Shown: positions 1 to 6,230 of the stretch, piece by piece | How positions within the stretch are numbered: position 1 is the first letter of the stretch | Layout: every line of letters begins with the position of its first letter | Source of the DNA: Candidatus Sabulitectum sp. | GTDB taxonomy: Bacteria; Fermentibacterota; Fermentibacteria; Fermentibacterales; JCC-6 | DNA: 7,989 nucleotides | Assembly (NCBI GenBank): GCA_023136985.1 | Contig: JAGLQD010000061.1 | Span: forward strand, 1-7,989 | Direction of reading: 5' to 3' | Notes under the pieces: generated by a model | The model's input: the letters and a program-made list of their open reading frames with translations, nothing else | Database searches by the model: none | Told to the model about the DNA's origin: nothing | Translations under genes and position numbers: made by a program

Positions 1-2
1 CA

Positions 3-416
3 TACGATATAAAGATCGAAGATGAAGATGGCGACGAGTACATTTTCTGGAATGTTGATGTTAGCGGGACAGTTGATCTTTATGTAAGTCTCAGCGACCT
101 TGGTGAACAGGACTGGGGAAGCGGTGCTTCTATTGGATCTTCCAGTGGAGGAATGGCTCCTATCACAATAGAGAACGATCTTGGCAGCTGGACAATATGG
201 TACGTCTACGGTGATCCAAGTGATTCTCCGTGGGGTGACGACCGTCTTGGTTCAGACCTTCTTGATCCAGGCGAGAGTCTGACTTTTTATGTTCCAGCAG
301 GAGACTATTACGATTTCAAATGCGTGGATGAAGATGATGATGTATACACAATATGGGAAGTATGGGTTGATGAGGATGGTTTCTACTGGAGTGTAGATCT
401 CTCCGATATGGACTAG
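3..416 (+). CDS. Tandem-repeat Trp/Asp-rich protein, C-terminal part (5' partial)
   Basis: This reading frame is open from the left edge and ends with TAG, giving 137 visible residues; the start lies outside the window. An ATG at 153 falls inside a Gly/Ser linker and is not a credible start. Two copies of one domain are visible. Residues 1-33 are the tail of one copy (YDIKIEDEDG..., ending VSLSDL). After a Ser/Gly linker (about 39-50), residues 54-136 hold a full copy, with a core around SPWGDDRLGS, then LDPGES, YVPAGDYYDFK, an acidic DEDDD run, and ending VDLSDM. The two tails align closely. The composition (Trp, Tyr, Asp, Gly; almost no Lys) suggests a small beta-sandwich that may bind calcium or a surface ligand outside the cytoplasm; this is inference, since no signal peptide is visible. 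I do not recognise a named family. A terminator follows directly. Confidence 0.8.
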   Translation, partial: YDIKIEDEDGDEYIFWNVDVSGTVDLYVSLSDLGEQDWGSGASIGSSSGGMAPITIENDLGSWTIWYVYGDPSDSPWGDDRLGSDLLDPGESLTFYVPAGDYYDFKCVDEDDDVYTIWEVWVDEDGFYWSVDLSDMD

Positions 417-434
417 TTCTTTCTTGTCGTTTTT

Positions 435-465
435 AAAGGGGGTCGGTTTTACCGGCTCCCTTTTT
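435..465 (+). terminator. Rho-independent terminator between convergent genes
   Basis: A 12-bp stem pairs 435-446 with 452-463 across a 5-base TTTTA loop, with two G-T wobbles, and its 3' arm runs into TTTTT (461-465). It begins 18 bases after the stop of the left-edge repeat protein. It also lies just past the nth stop on the opposite strand. There only three T follow the stem, so it may serve nth weakly as well. Confidence 0.85.
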
Positions 466-1080
466 CTAAGAAGGGCAGATATTACGGAGAGCACAGGCCG
501 AGCAGAGAGGTTTTAGAGCTTTGCATACCTGCCTGCCGTGTGTTATGAGTCTGTGAGAGAACATGGTTTGTTCCTGCTCCGGGATGATCTTTTTTAAATC
601 CAGCTCTATTTTACCGGGATCAGTATTTGTGGATAAACCAAGTCTTCCAGAAAGGCGCTTTACGTGTGTATCAACAGTTATTGCCGGTTTCCCGAATATT
701 TCCCCAATGACAACATTGGCGGTTTTTCTGCCCACTCCGGGAATCTTTACCAGCTCATCGATGGAATCCTGCAGTCCGAATTCCCTCATGTATCCTGCAG
801 CTTTTACTATGAATTTAGCTTTGTTTCTGAAAAGCCCGATGGTTTTCAGTAGTTCCTCCACATGGGACAGATCTGCTGAAGAGAGTTTCTCCATGGTGGA
901 ATACCTTTTCCACAGCTGAGGTGTCACTCTGTTCACTGCTGCATCGGTGGTTTGCGCAGAGAGTATAGTGGCCACAACAAGTCTTTCCGGGATTCCCGAA
1001 TACTTTAACATGCATTCCGCGTGAGGATAGAGCTTTTTCAGCTCGCTGATGATAATGCCAGCTCTTTCTTCCTTTTTCAT
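466..1080 (-). CDS. nth: Endonuclease III, DNA glycosylase/AP lyase
   Basis: The product removes oxidised pyrimidines from DNA and cleaves the abasic site by beta-elimination (base-excision repair, cytoplasm). With the start at 1080 it has 204 residues, close to E. coli Nth (211). The helix-hairpin-helix is IPGVGRKTAN (113-122) with catalytic Lys119. The catalytic Asp is D137 in TVDTHVKRL. The C-terminus carries the 4Fe-4S loop as C186-X6-C193-X2-C196-X5-C202. An upstream in-frame ATG at 1140 would add 20 residues and run into the start of the divergent epimerase gene. I prefer ATG 1080, because AAAGGGA lies about 7 bases upstream and the protein then begins MKKEERAG. The gene stands alone, divergent from the epimerase and convergent with the repeat protein. 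Confidence 0.96.
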   Translation of the reverse strand: MKKEERAGIIISELKKLYPHAECMLKYSGIPERLVVATILSAQTTDAAVNRVTPQLWKRYSTMEKLSSADLSHVEELLKTIGLFRNKAKFIVKAAGYMREFGLQDSIDELVKIPGVGRKTANVVIGEIFGKPAITVDTHVKRLSGRLGLSTNTDPGKIELDLKKIIPEQEQTMFSHRLITHGRQVCKALKPLCSACALRNICPS

Positions 1081-1101
1081 CTGTAATCCCTTTTGTATAA
1101 T
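1074..1101 (+). promoter_or_regulatory. Candidate sigma70-type promoter for the epimerase gene
   Basis: A perfect TATAAT (1096-1101) sits 32 bases before the epimerase ATG. A weaker TTTTCA (1074-1079) lies 16 bp upstream as a possible -35. The -35 would overlap the nth start codon on the other strand, so transcription of the two divergent genes could interfere. It is supported only by its consensus match and position. Confidence 0.45.
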
Positions 1102-1133
1102 TGCACAGTAGTCAAAACTCTGGAAAGGAATCC

Positions 1134-1706
1134 ATGTCATTCAATATTGCTCAATTTGCAGGAAAAATCCATGGGGTTGAATTCAGACAATGCAGAACGT
1201 TCCCGGATACCAGGGGAAACTTCACCGAAGTCTTTCGTTCAGAATGGCCCGGGGGTGTTCATTATGGAGACGAGATTCAGCTGAATCTGTCCCGTTCTGT
1301 GAAGGGTTCAATTAGAGGTCTTCATTTCCACCATAAACAGAGCGACTGGTGGATTCCTCTGTCCGGTACTCTTCAGATCGTTCTCGCCGACCTTCGAACT
1401 GATTCGCCGACTTTTATGAATACCGTTGCGGTAAAACTAAGCAGCAGTGAGTCAATCTGTCTTCTTATTCCTCCTGGAGTTGCTCACGGTTTTCTTGCAC
1501 TGGATGATATCAGTCTGATCTATGCAGTGAACAGATACTACGATGGTGGAGATGAACAGGGCGTTGCCTGGAATGATACCGACTTGAACATCAGGTGGGA
1601 TATTTCTGATCCAGTGCTCTCCAGCAGAGACATGAACAATCCATCAGTAAAGGATCTTCAGAGTGATGGATTGCTCCCTGAATTCAAGGACTGCAGAATA
1701 CTATAG
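1134..1706 (+). CDS. dTDP-4-dehydrorhamnose 3,5-epimerase family protein (RmlC-like)
   Basis: This is an RmlC-family cupin of 190 residues, close to the usual 180-190, acting on nucleotide-linked 4-keto-6-deoxy sugars used for surface polysaccharide. Visible family motifs are RGNFTEVFR (27-35), SIRGLHFH (59-66) with the general-base His at H64, GTLQIVLADLR (78-88), IPPGVAHGF (112-120), Tyr130 and Tyr135-136, and a C-terminal LSSRD with D166 in the place of the conserved Asp. The strand carrying the active-site Lys in Salmonella RmlC (usually xKLV) reads SDWWIP here, so Asp71 falls at the Lys position. This HxHHKQxDxW form is a recognisable divergent branch, and the exact substrate and C3/C5 specificity are open. 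ATG 1134 is chosen over ATG 1101 because GGAAAGGA lies 4 bases before it. No other rhamnose-pathway gene is adjacent. Confidence 0.85.
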   Translation: MSFNIAQFAGKIHGVEFRQCRTFPDTRGNFTEVFRSEWPGGVHYGDEIQLNLSRSVKGSIRGLHFHHKQSDWWIPLSGTLQIVLADLRTDSPTFMNTVAVKLSSSESICLLIPPGVAHGFLALDDISLIYAVNRYYDGGDEQGVAWNDTDLNIRWDISDPVLSSRDMNNPSVKDLQSDGLLPEFKDCRIL

Positions 1707-1839
1707 GTCCCAGTTAAAAGAAGGTTCCGGCAGACGAAGTGTTTTGTCAAGCTCTTCCAGTGCATAGTTTTGAAAATGTATTGACAGAACATTTCCTAAA
1801 CAATTCCACGCATGGTATGCTGTTTCATCAATTTATTCG

Positions 1840-1851
1840 AGTTGTACAACT
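1840..1851. repeat. 12-bp perfect palindrome
   Basis: AGTTGTACAACT reads identically on both strands. It lies in the gene-free stretch 1707-1860, 9 bases beyond the tRNA-Leu hairpin. It could be a regulator half-site pair or part of the downstream trailer. No gene start is close enough to assign it a role. Confidence 0.4.
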
Positions 1852-1860
1852 AACACAGAG

Positions 1861-1890
1861 AAAGGGCCGCAACTTTCGTTACGACCCTTT
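1861..1890 (-). terminator. Hairpin directly after tRNA-Leu
   Basis: A 13-bp stem (1878-1890 with 1861-1873, two G-T wobbles) closes a GAAA-type tetraloop on the minus strand and ends in CCCTTT followed by CTCTG. Its first base is the terminal A of the tRNA CCA. The T-tract is short, so it may be a terminator, a processing signal for tRNA 3' maturation, or both. Confidence 0.7.
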
Positions 1891-1976
1891 GGTACCGTGG
1901 GGGGGACTTGAACCCCCACAAGGTTGCCCTCACTAGGTCCTGAACCTAGCGCGTCTGCCAATTCCGCCACCACGGC
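1890..1976 (-). tRNA. tRNA-Leu (anticodon CAG)
   Basis: The 87-base gene includes an encoded CCA. Acceptor arm GCCGTGG pairs with CCACGGT. The D-arm is GCG...CGC, and the anticodon stem CTAGG/CCTAG encloses TTCAGGA, giving anticodon CAG (bases 1940-1942) that reads CUG codons. A class II variable arm (AGG-GCAA-CCT) and a T-arm GGGGG-TTCAAGT-CCCCC follow, then discriminator A and CCA. The long variable arm and A73 are typical of leucine tRNAs. The first acceptor pair is G1-U72 rather than the usual G-C. The gene is divergent from smpB and has its own promoter. Confidence 0.96.
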
Positions 1977-1995
1977 TTCGTCTCTCACAGGCGCA

Positions 1996-2023
1996 ATTAT
2001 GCTAAAACCCGTGCAAAAGTCAA
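1996..2023 (-). promoter_or_regulatory. Promoter of tRNA-Leu
   Basis: On the minus strand TTGACT (2018-2023) and CATAAT (1996-2001) are separated by 16 bp, each matching the sigma70 consensus at five of six bases. The predicted start lies roughly 13 bases before the mature tRNA 5' end, leaving a short leader for RNase P to remove. Confidence 0.7.
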
Positions 2024-2060
2024 TCCCCCCTGATATATTCCTCCTGTCGAAAGGGTGTAA

Positions 2061-2531
2061 ATGACTGAGAAAGCAAGGACAATTGCCCGGAACAGACGGG
2101 CAAGACATGATTATCACATACTGGAATCCATTGAGATGGGGCTTGTTCTTGCTGGCAGTGAAATTAAATCTGTCAGAGCCGGAAAAGTCAGTCTCGTGGG
2201 AGCCTATGCGCAATTTGATGATGATCTGGAGCTGTGGGTGCATGGAATGCATATCGCCGAGTACCCTGAAGCAAGAGACAATCACGAACCTGAGCGCAAG
2301 AGAAAACTTCTTGCTCATTCCAAAGAGCTGAAGAAGATCAGAAGAAAAGTGGAAGAAAAGGGCGTAACACTGGTTGCTCTCGATGTTCATATGTCTGAAG
2401 GAGGCCGTGCGAAGATTCAGATCGGACTATGCAAGGGCAAGACAAAGTACGATAAGAGATCAGATATTGCAGAGCGTGACAACAAGAGAAGAATGGATGC
2501 TGCAATGAAGCATTCTTTGCGAGAGCAATGA
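2061..2531 (+). CDS. smpB: SsrA-binding protein SmpB
   Basis: SmpB binds tmRNA and brings it to stalled ribosomes for trans-translation. The 156-residue length is normal for the family. Visible signatures are IARNRRARHDYHILE (8-22), GLVLAGSEIKSVRAGKVSL (27-45), NMHI-like HGMHIAEY (61-68), RKLLAHSKELKKI (81-93), and the C-terminal KGKTKYDKRSDIAERD (125-140). Tyr130 occupies the place of E. coli His136, near the decoding centre. The basic C-terminal tail that enters the mRNA channel is present. GAAAGGG lies about 5 bases before the ATG. It heads the eight-gene operon and its stop overlaps the next start (ATGA, 2528-2531). The tmRNA gene ssrA is not in this window. Confidence 0.97.
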   Translation: MTEKARTIARNRRARHDYHILESIEMGLVLAGSEIKSVRAGKVSLVGAYAQFDDDLELWVHGMHIAEYPEARDNHEPERKRKLLAHSKELKKIRRKVEEKGVTLVALDVHMSEGGRAKIQIGLCKGKTKYDKRSDIAERDNKRRMDAAMKHSLREQ

Positions 2532-3643
2532 GCATTACCCTGTTACTTTCGATCTTTTCACTGATCAACATAAATCTTTTTCCAAGGTATGACGGAGTTG
2601 TTGTTGAATTCGTAGGAGAACACATCTGCAGACCAGTTGTTCAGGCGTCAGGCAACACAGTAAGAGTGGAGTTCAATGAACCTGTGGCGCTGAACGAGAA
2701 TCTTGCGCTACCCCTGTGGATAGACATGCTCGCGTCAGACTCTTTCAGTGTTACAATTGAATTCGACTTGTTGATATCCTCTGTGGACTGGGCATTAAGC
2801 GGCGATTCTGCATCAATGATAGTTTTTGGCAGAGCAGAAGAAGAAGTACTTCTTCCTCCTGTAGCATGGCAGTCTCCGCCGGCTCCACCGGACACAACGC
2901 TCTGGTCAGACTCGCTTGTTCTTGCTGCTCTTGAACGGGGTGAGGGGTCACCGTGGCTGGTTGATTTCGACTGTATCGTTCTGGATCCCGGCCATGGCGG
3001 CAGGGATCCCGGCGCTGTTGGAAGAACAGGCAGCCGGGAAAAAGACAGGACGCTGGAGATTTCTCTAATGGTGAGAGATCTTCTCAGGATCAGATTACCT
3101 GAGCTGAGAATTGTCCTTACAAGAAGTGTTGATGAATATGTATCGCTTGGAGCAAGAACCAGAATAGCCAACAGGAATCGAGCTGATCTTTTCGTCAGCA
3201 TTCACTGTAACGCTGCAGAGAATCGTTCTGCTCACGGCTTTGAGACATACTTTCTGTCACGGGCAAGAACTGATGACGCCAGGGCAGTTGAGATGCTGGA
3301 GAACAACGTTCTTGAACTTGATGAGGTATCTGCGGTACCGGATGACCCTCTATCATTTCTGCTGGCTGATATGGCACAGTCTATTTTTCAGAATCAGTCA
3401 AGTCATCTGGCTGGAGCCATACAGAACAGCTTCAGTCAGGCCTTTCCAGTAAGAAGAGACAGAGGTGTGAAAAGAGCCGGGTTTTATGTTCTCCGGGGAG
3501 CATATATGCCTGCTGTACTGGTAGAAGTCGGTTTCATATCAAATCCGGAGGAAGAGCAGTGGCTCAAATCGCTGGACTTCCGTTTCAAGGCTGCACAGGC
3601 TATTGTTGAGTCTATAGTTGAATATTCGGAAAGGGAGAATTGA
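2528..3643 (+). CDS. N-acetylmuramoyl-L-alanine amidase (Amidase_3)
   Basis: This zinc amidase cleaves the bond between MurNAc and L-Ala of peptidoglycan, probably outside the inner membrane, for cell separation or wall turnover. The catalytic domain spans about 148-365 of 371 residues. Zinc ligands are visible as H156 in VLDPGHGGRDPG, E171 in GSREKD, and H226 in VSIHCNAA. The catalytic Glu is E333 in LVEVGFISN. Residues 1-19 are hydrophobic and may be a signal peptide or anchor, but there is no basic N-terminus and no clean cleavage site. Residues 20-110 form a beta-rich region that may be AMIN-like (localisation), followed by a Pro-rich linker (113-122). The start overlaps the smpB stop, so translation is probably coupled; the Shine-Dalgarno is weak (GCGAGAG). 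The protein could be AmiC- or CwlB-like, and I cannot assign a specific symbol. Confidence 0.93.
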   Translation: MSITLLLSIFSLININLFPRYDGVVVEFVGEHICRPVVQASGNTVRVEFNEPVALNENLALPLWIDMLASDSFSVTIEFDLLISSVDWALSGDSASMIVFGRAEEEVLLPPVAWQSPPAPPDTTLWSDSLVLAALERGEGSPWLVDFDCIVLDPGHGGRDPGAVGRTGSREKDRTLEISLMVRDLLRIRLPELRIVLTRSVDEYVSLGARTRIANRNRADLFVSIHCNAAENRSAHGFETYFLSRARTDDARAVEMLENNVLELDEVSAVPDDPLSFLLADMAQSIFQNQSSHLAGAIQNSFSQAFPVRRDRGVKRAGFYVLRGAYMPAVLVEVGFISNPEEEQWLKSLDFRFKAAQAIVESIVEYSEREN

Positions 3644-4261
3644 TTGCCTGTAAAAAAGAAAAAGAATGCCGGACTGGAACCTTCGCGGATTGTCAGGTCT
3701 TTTGTAATTGTTGTTGTTGTTGCAGTTCTCATGGGTGTTTCCGCGAAGATGGTTATGAACAGTTTAAATAAAAAGATGGGTCTTGAAACTGAAGAAATTG
3801 TTTCAACATCTGATACCCTGGTGAACGAAGAGAATATGGAAGCAGTGGTTATGCCTGAGTTTACCTCTACTCCTGTTTTGGAAACGGGTTCTTCCGCCTG
3901 GGCTCCAGACTGGAAAACTACGCCCTGCTCAATTTTTGTATCTGAGAATTCGGACGCAATACTCGATTCTCTTCAGGAATCACCGGGAATGGGTTCCAGG
4001 AATACTGAGCTTCAACTTCTTGTTGAAATGTGGGCTGATTATAGTGGGTTTGAACCTGTTGAGATTGAGCGTATATGGGTTTTTGCAAGTGGTGATACGT
4101 GTTTTGTAGACTTGCCGAGATCAGGTGACTGGCAGGGTATTGTAAGAACAATTGAAGGTCGCTTCATCTCGTATACAGTACTGTTCCCTTTTGTTGCAGG
4201 TGAAATTCTTGAGGGATTTGAAGAAGGCCTTCCTGTAAGAGGAGTACCCTCCAGCAGGTAA
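3644..4261 (+). CDS. Membrane-anchored GerMN-like protein
   Basis: The 205-residue protein has a basic N-terminus (KKKK, 4-7), one hydrophobic segment at about 19-34 (VIVVVVAVLMG), an acidic low-complexity linker (about 45-92), and a globular extracytoplasmic region at about 94-200. The C-terminal part follows the layout of GerMN domains (Bacillus GerM and lipoproteins): a helix with ELQLLVEMW, then a strand-rich CFVDLP... stretch and a long helix with IVRTIEG. The match is by eye and divergent. The start is TTG 3644, directly after the amidase TGA, with GGGAG 6 bases upstream. Placement between an amidase and rph-rdgB supports the call, since B. subtilis has gerM-rph-ysnA. A wall-related partner role for the amidase is inference. 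Confidence 0.7.
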   Translation: MPVKKKKNAGLEPSRIVRSFVIVVVVAVLMGVSAKMVMNSLNKKMGLETEEIVSTSDTLVNEENMEAVVMPEFTSTPVLETGSSAWAPDWKTTPCSIFVSENSDAILDSLQESPGMGSRNTELQLLVEMWADYSGFEPVEIERIWVFASGDTCFVDLPRSGDWQGIVRTIEGRFISYTVLFPFVAGEILEGFEEGLPVRGVPSSR

Positions 4262-4296
4262 ATACACATTGAAACAGATACAGGATTGGTAACAGA

Positions 4297-5031
4297 ATGA
4301 ATGAAAACGGCAGGATCGATGGCAGACTCTGGAATCACTTGAGGGACATATCTCTGGAAACAGGCTATCAGCCCGGACCTCAGGGCAGTGTTCTAGTTTC
4401 ATGGGGCGAGAACAGAGTTCTCTGCTCTGCTACTGTGGAGTACAAAGTGCCGATATTCCTTAGAGGCAAGGGCAGAGGCTGGGTTACTGCGGAGTACGAC
4501 ATGCTTCCCGGCAGCGGTGATCGCAGAATAAGAAGAGACAGAACCGGCAACGGTATCAAGGGACGCAGCCAGGAGATACAGAGACTTATCGGTCGTTCTC
4601 TCAGGCAGTGTGTGAATACCGCTGATATGGCTGACAAGACCATCACAGTGGACTGTGATGTTCTTGTGGCAGACGGGGGAACCAGAGTGGCCAGTATTGT
4701 GGGAAGTGTGGTTGCCCTTCGCCTTGCGATTCTCAGGCTTTTATCAAAAGGCAGACTGGAGAAAGATCCCTGGAAACAGTACATCGGTGCATTGAGTCTT
4801 GGTGTTGTTAAAGGTGCTACACTCCTTGATCTTTGTTATGAGGAGGACAGCAGGGCTGACATGGACATGAATATTGTTGCAGGTGAAGACGGTATGCTCA
4901 TTGAGATACAGGCATCTGCTGAAGAAAATCCAGTGGCTCATAGTACGGTATTTTCCATGGCAGCAAGTGCAATCGAAGCAATACAGGAAATTGTTATTCC
5001 AGCTCAGAAGGCTGCTACAGGAGAGTTATGA
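4297..5031 (+). CDS. rph: Ribonuclease PH
   Basis: A phosphate-dependent 3'-5' exoribonuclease that trims the 3' ends of tRNA precursors; the family forms hexamers. The 244 residues match the family (about 240-260). Visible signatures are IDGRLWNHLRDI (7-18), GSVLVSWGENRVLCSATVE (30-48), GRGWVTAEYDMLP (59-71), GRSQEIQRLIGRSLR (89-103), CDVLVADGGTR (120-130) with the phosphate-binding GGTR, and YEEDSRADMDMN (181-192) with metal-binding Asp184 and Asp190. After MLP the usual RAT is replaced by GSG, a mild divergence. A 35-base gap precedes it, the largest in the operon, and the Shine-Dalgarno (AGGA, far upstream) is poor. Its stop overlaps rdgB (ATGA). Confidence 0.96.
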   Translation: MNENGRIDGRLWNHLRDISLETGYQPGPQGSVLVSWGENRVLCSATVEYKVPIFLRGKGRGWVTAEYDMLPGSGDRRIRRDRTGNGIKGRSQEIQRLIGRSLRQCVNTADMADKTITVDCDVLVADGGTRVASIVGSVVALRLAILRLLSKGRLEKDPWKQYIGALSLGVVKGATLLDLCYEEDSRADMDMNIVAGEDGMLIEIQASAEENPVAHSTVFSMAASAIEAIQEIVIPAQKAATGEL

Positions 5032-5615
5032 GAGATATGGTTCTTGCCTCTGCCAACAAAGATAAGCTGAAAGAGCTTAAGAAACTCATCAATCATGGTG
5101 AAATTGTTGCCATAGGTGATATCATTCCCGGTTGGGACATTGAAGAAACAGGTCTTACTCTTGAAGCCAATGCTCTTCTGAAGGCAAGAGCAGCTGCAGA
5201 GGCCACGAAGAAAACTGCAATAGCTGATGATACAGGGCTTTTTGTATGGGCCCTGGGTGAAGCTCCAGGTGTTTATACAGCCAGGTACGCTGGAGAGAAA
5301 TGCAGCTACCTCGACAACACCAAGAAGCTGCTTAATGCTCTTAACGGTGAAAGAAACAGCAACAGAAGGGCTTCATTCCAGACTGTAATTGCTCTTGTTA
5401 CTCCAGACGGGGAAGAACATCTCTTTCATGGTGTTGTGGAGGGCGTAATTACAGAGAATCATTCAGGCAGAGAAGGTTTTGGCTACGATCCTGTATTTTT
5501 CTCTACAGAGCTGAATAAGACTTTTGCAGAATGCACCATCGAGGAGAAGAACCGGGTCTCACACCGCGCACGAGCCATGCAGAAACTCAATGAGTTTCTC
5601 GAAAATATTTCCTGA
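5028..5615 (+). CDS. rdgB: Non-canonical purine NTP pyrophosphatase (RdgB/HAM1)
   Basis: Hydrolyses dITP, ITP and XTP to monophosphates and pyrophosphate, keeping deaminated purines out of nucleic acids. The protein has 195 residues, the normal family size. Motifs in order are LASANKDKLKEL (6-17, the substrate-binding (T/S)NxxK loop), EETGLTLEANALLKARAAA (39-57), AIADDTGLFVWAL (64-76) with catalytic Asp68, APGVYTARYAG (79-89), REGFGYDPVF (148-157) and NRVSHRARAMQKL (175-187). ATG 5028 is kept over ATG 5037 because AGGAG lies 4-5 bases before it and it makes an ATGA overlap with rph. The rph-rdgB pairing is common in bacteria and links RNA trimming to nucleotide sanitation. Confidence 0.96.
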   Translation: MRDMVLASANKDKLKELKKLINHGEIVAIGDIIPGWDIEETGLTLEANALLKARAAAEATKKTAIADDTGLFVWALGEAPGVYTARYAGEKCSYLDNTKKLLNALNGERNSNRRASFQTVIALVTPDGEEHLFHGVVEGVITENHSGREGFGYDPVFFSTELNKTFAECTIEEKNRVSHRARAMQKLNEFLENIS

Positions 5616-6230
5616 TTGAAAAAGCCATTCTGGGAAGAATCCTATTCAAGTATCAATGCAAAGAGCTTTGGTGGATCAGCCAGTGATGAGATCATTGATC
5701 TGATGAAGCTGCTTCCTGCCGGGGCAAGAGTACTTGACCTGGGTTGCGGTGACGGCAGAAACGCAATTCCTCTGGCTGAATCCGGCTTTGATGTAACTGC
5801 TGTGGACATTTCAGAAGCAGGAATAGCAAAGATTAATACCTTGACCAGAGGCAGAGGGCTATGCATTCAAGCGGTAGTTGCAGACATGGGCAGTTACCGG
5901 ATTCAAGACAGATATGATCTGATAGTTGCCCATGGTTGTCTGCATCTTCTGGAGCGAACCCAGTGGAAGAGGATAGTGAAAAATATGCAGGAACACACCC
6001 TGCCCGGTGGATACAATGCCGTAACAGTGTTTACTGAATCTGTTCCAGCATCGCATGATATGGTTGATTTCTTTGTGGGACTTTTTCACGAAGAGGAATT
6101 GTTTACAGTATACTCCCACTGGGATCTGATGCTGAGGAAGAGCTACACTTTCCGGGATGAACATCCCGGTGGAATTCGTCATACCCATGCAGCGAATAAA
6201 ATAGTTGCATGCAGAAAGGAAGCGAGATGA
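5616..6230 (+). CDS. TehB-like class I SAM-dependent methyltransferase
   Basis: The 204-residue protein opens KPFWEESY, typical of TehB/YhhB-like proteins, followed by FGGSASDEI. The Rossmann core shows motif I RVLDLGCGDGRNA (38-50), Asp64 at the end of beta 2 (TAVDIS), VADM (88-91), and the motif IV region DLIVAHGCLHLL (101-112). A His-rich tail HPGGIRHTHAANKIVA (183-198) resembles the TehB C-terminus. Tellurite and selenite methylation is known for TehB, but many relatives have unknown small-molecule substrates, so a tellurite role is not claimed. The start is TTG 5616 directly after the rdgB TGA, without a strong Shine-Dalgarno, and the conserved N-terminus supports it. No in-frame ATG occurs before residue 30, which would lose that block. 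Confidence 0.88.
   Translation: MKKPFWEESYSSINAKSFGGSASDEIIDLMKLLPAGARVLDLGCGDGRNAIPLAESGFDVTAVDISEAGIAKINTLTRGRGLCIQAVVADMGSYRIQDRYDLIVAHGCLHLLERTQWKRIVKNMQEHTLPGGYNAVTVFTESVPASHDMVDFFVGLFHEEELFTVYSHWDLMLRKSYTFRDEHPGGIRHTHAANKIVACRKEAR

Noticed and set aside
1774..1794. AAATGT-N9-ACATTT inverted repeat with an embedded TTGACA
   Set aside because: Six-base arms in AT-rich spacer are expected by chance. No -10 lies at the right distance from the TTGACA, and no gene follows on that strand.
1739..1936. 65-residue plus-strand open frame
   Set aside because: It crosses the tRNA hairpin and half the tRNA in antisense, with no ribosome binding site or motif.
2011..2039. Possible plus-strand promoter for smpB (GTGCAA, 17 bp, TATATT)
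   Set aside because: The -35 matches only three of six bases. The operon must have a promoter nearby, but this one is too weak to list as a feature.
1833..2390. 185-residue minus-strand open frame
   Set aside because: It runs through the tRNA-Leu gene and antisense to smpB; both of those are certain.
2641..3201. 186-residue minus-strand open frame opposite the amidase gene
   Set aside because: It is antisense to well-conserved amidase codons, Ser/Arg-rich and without recognisable motifs. It is a frame shadow.
3708..3722. Five-copy TTG trinucleotide run
   Set aside because: It encodes the Val run of the transmembrane segment in frame. It may be prone to slippage but needs no other explanation.
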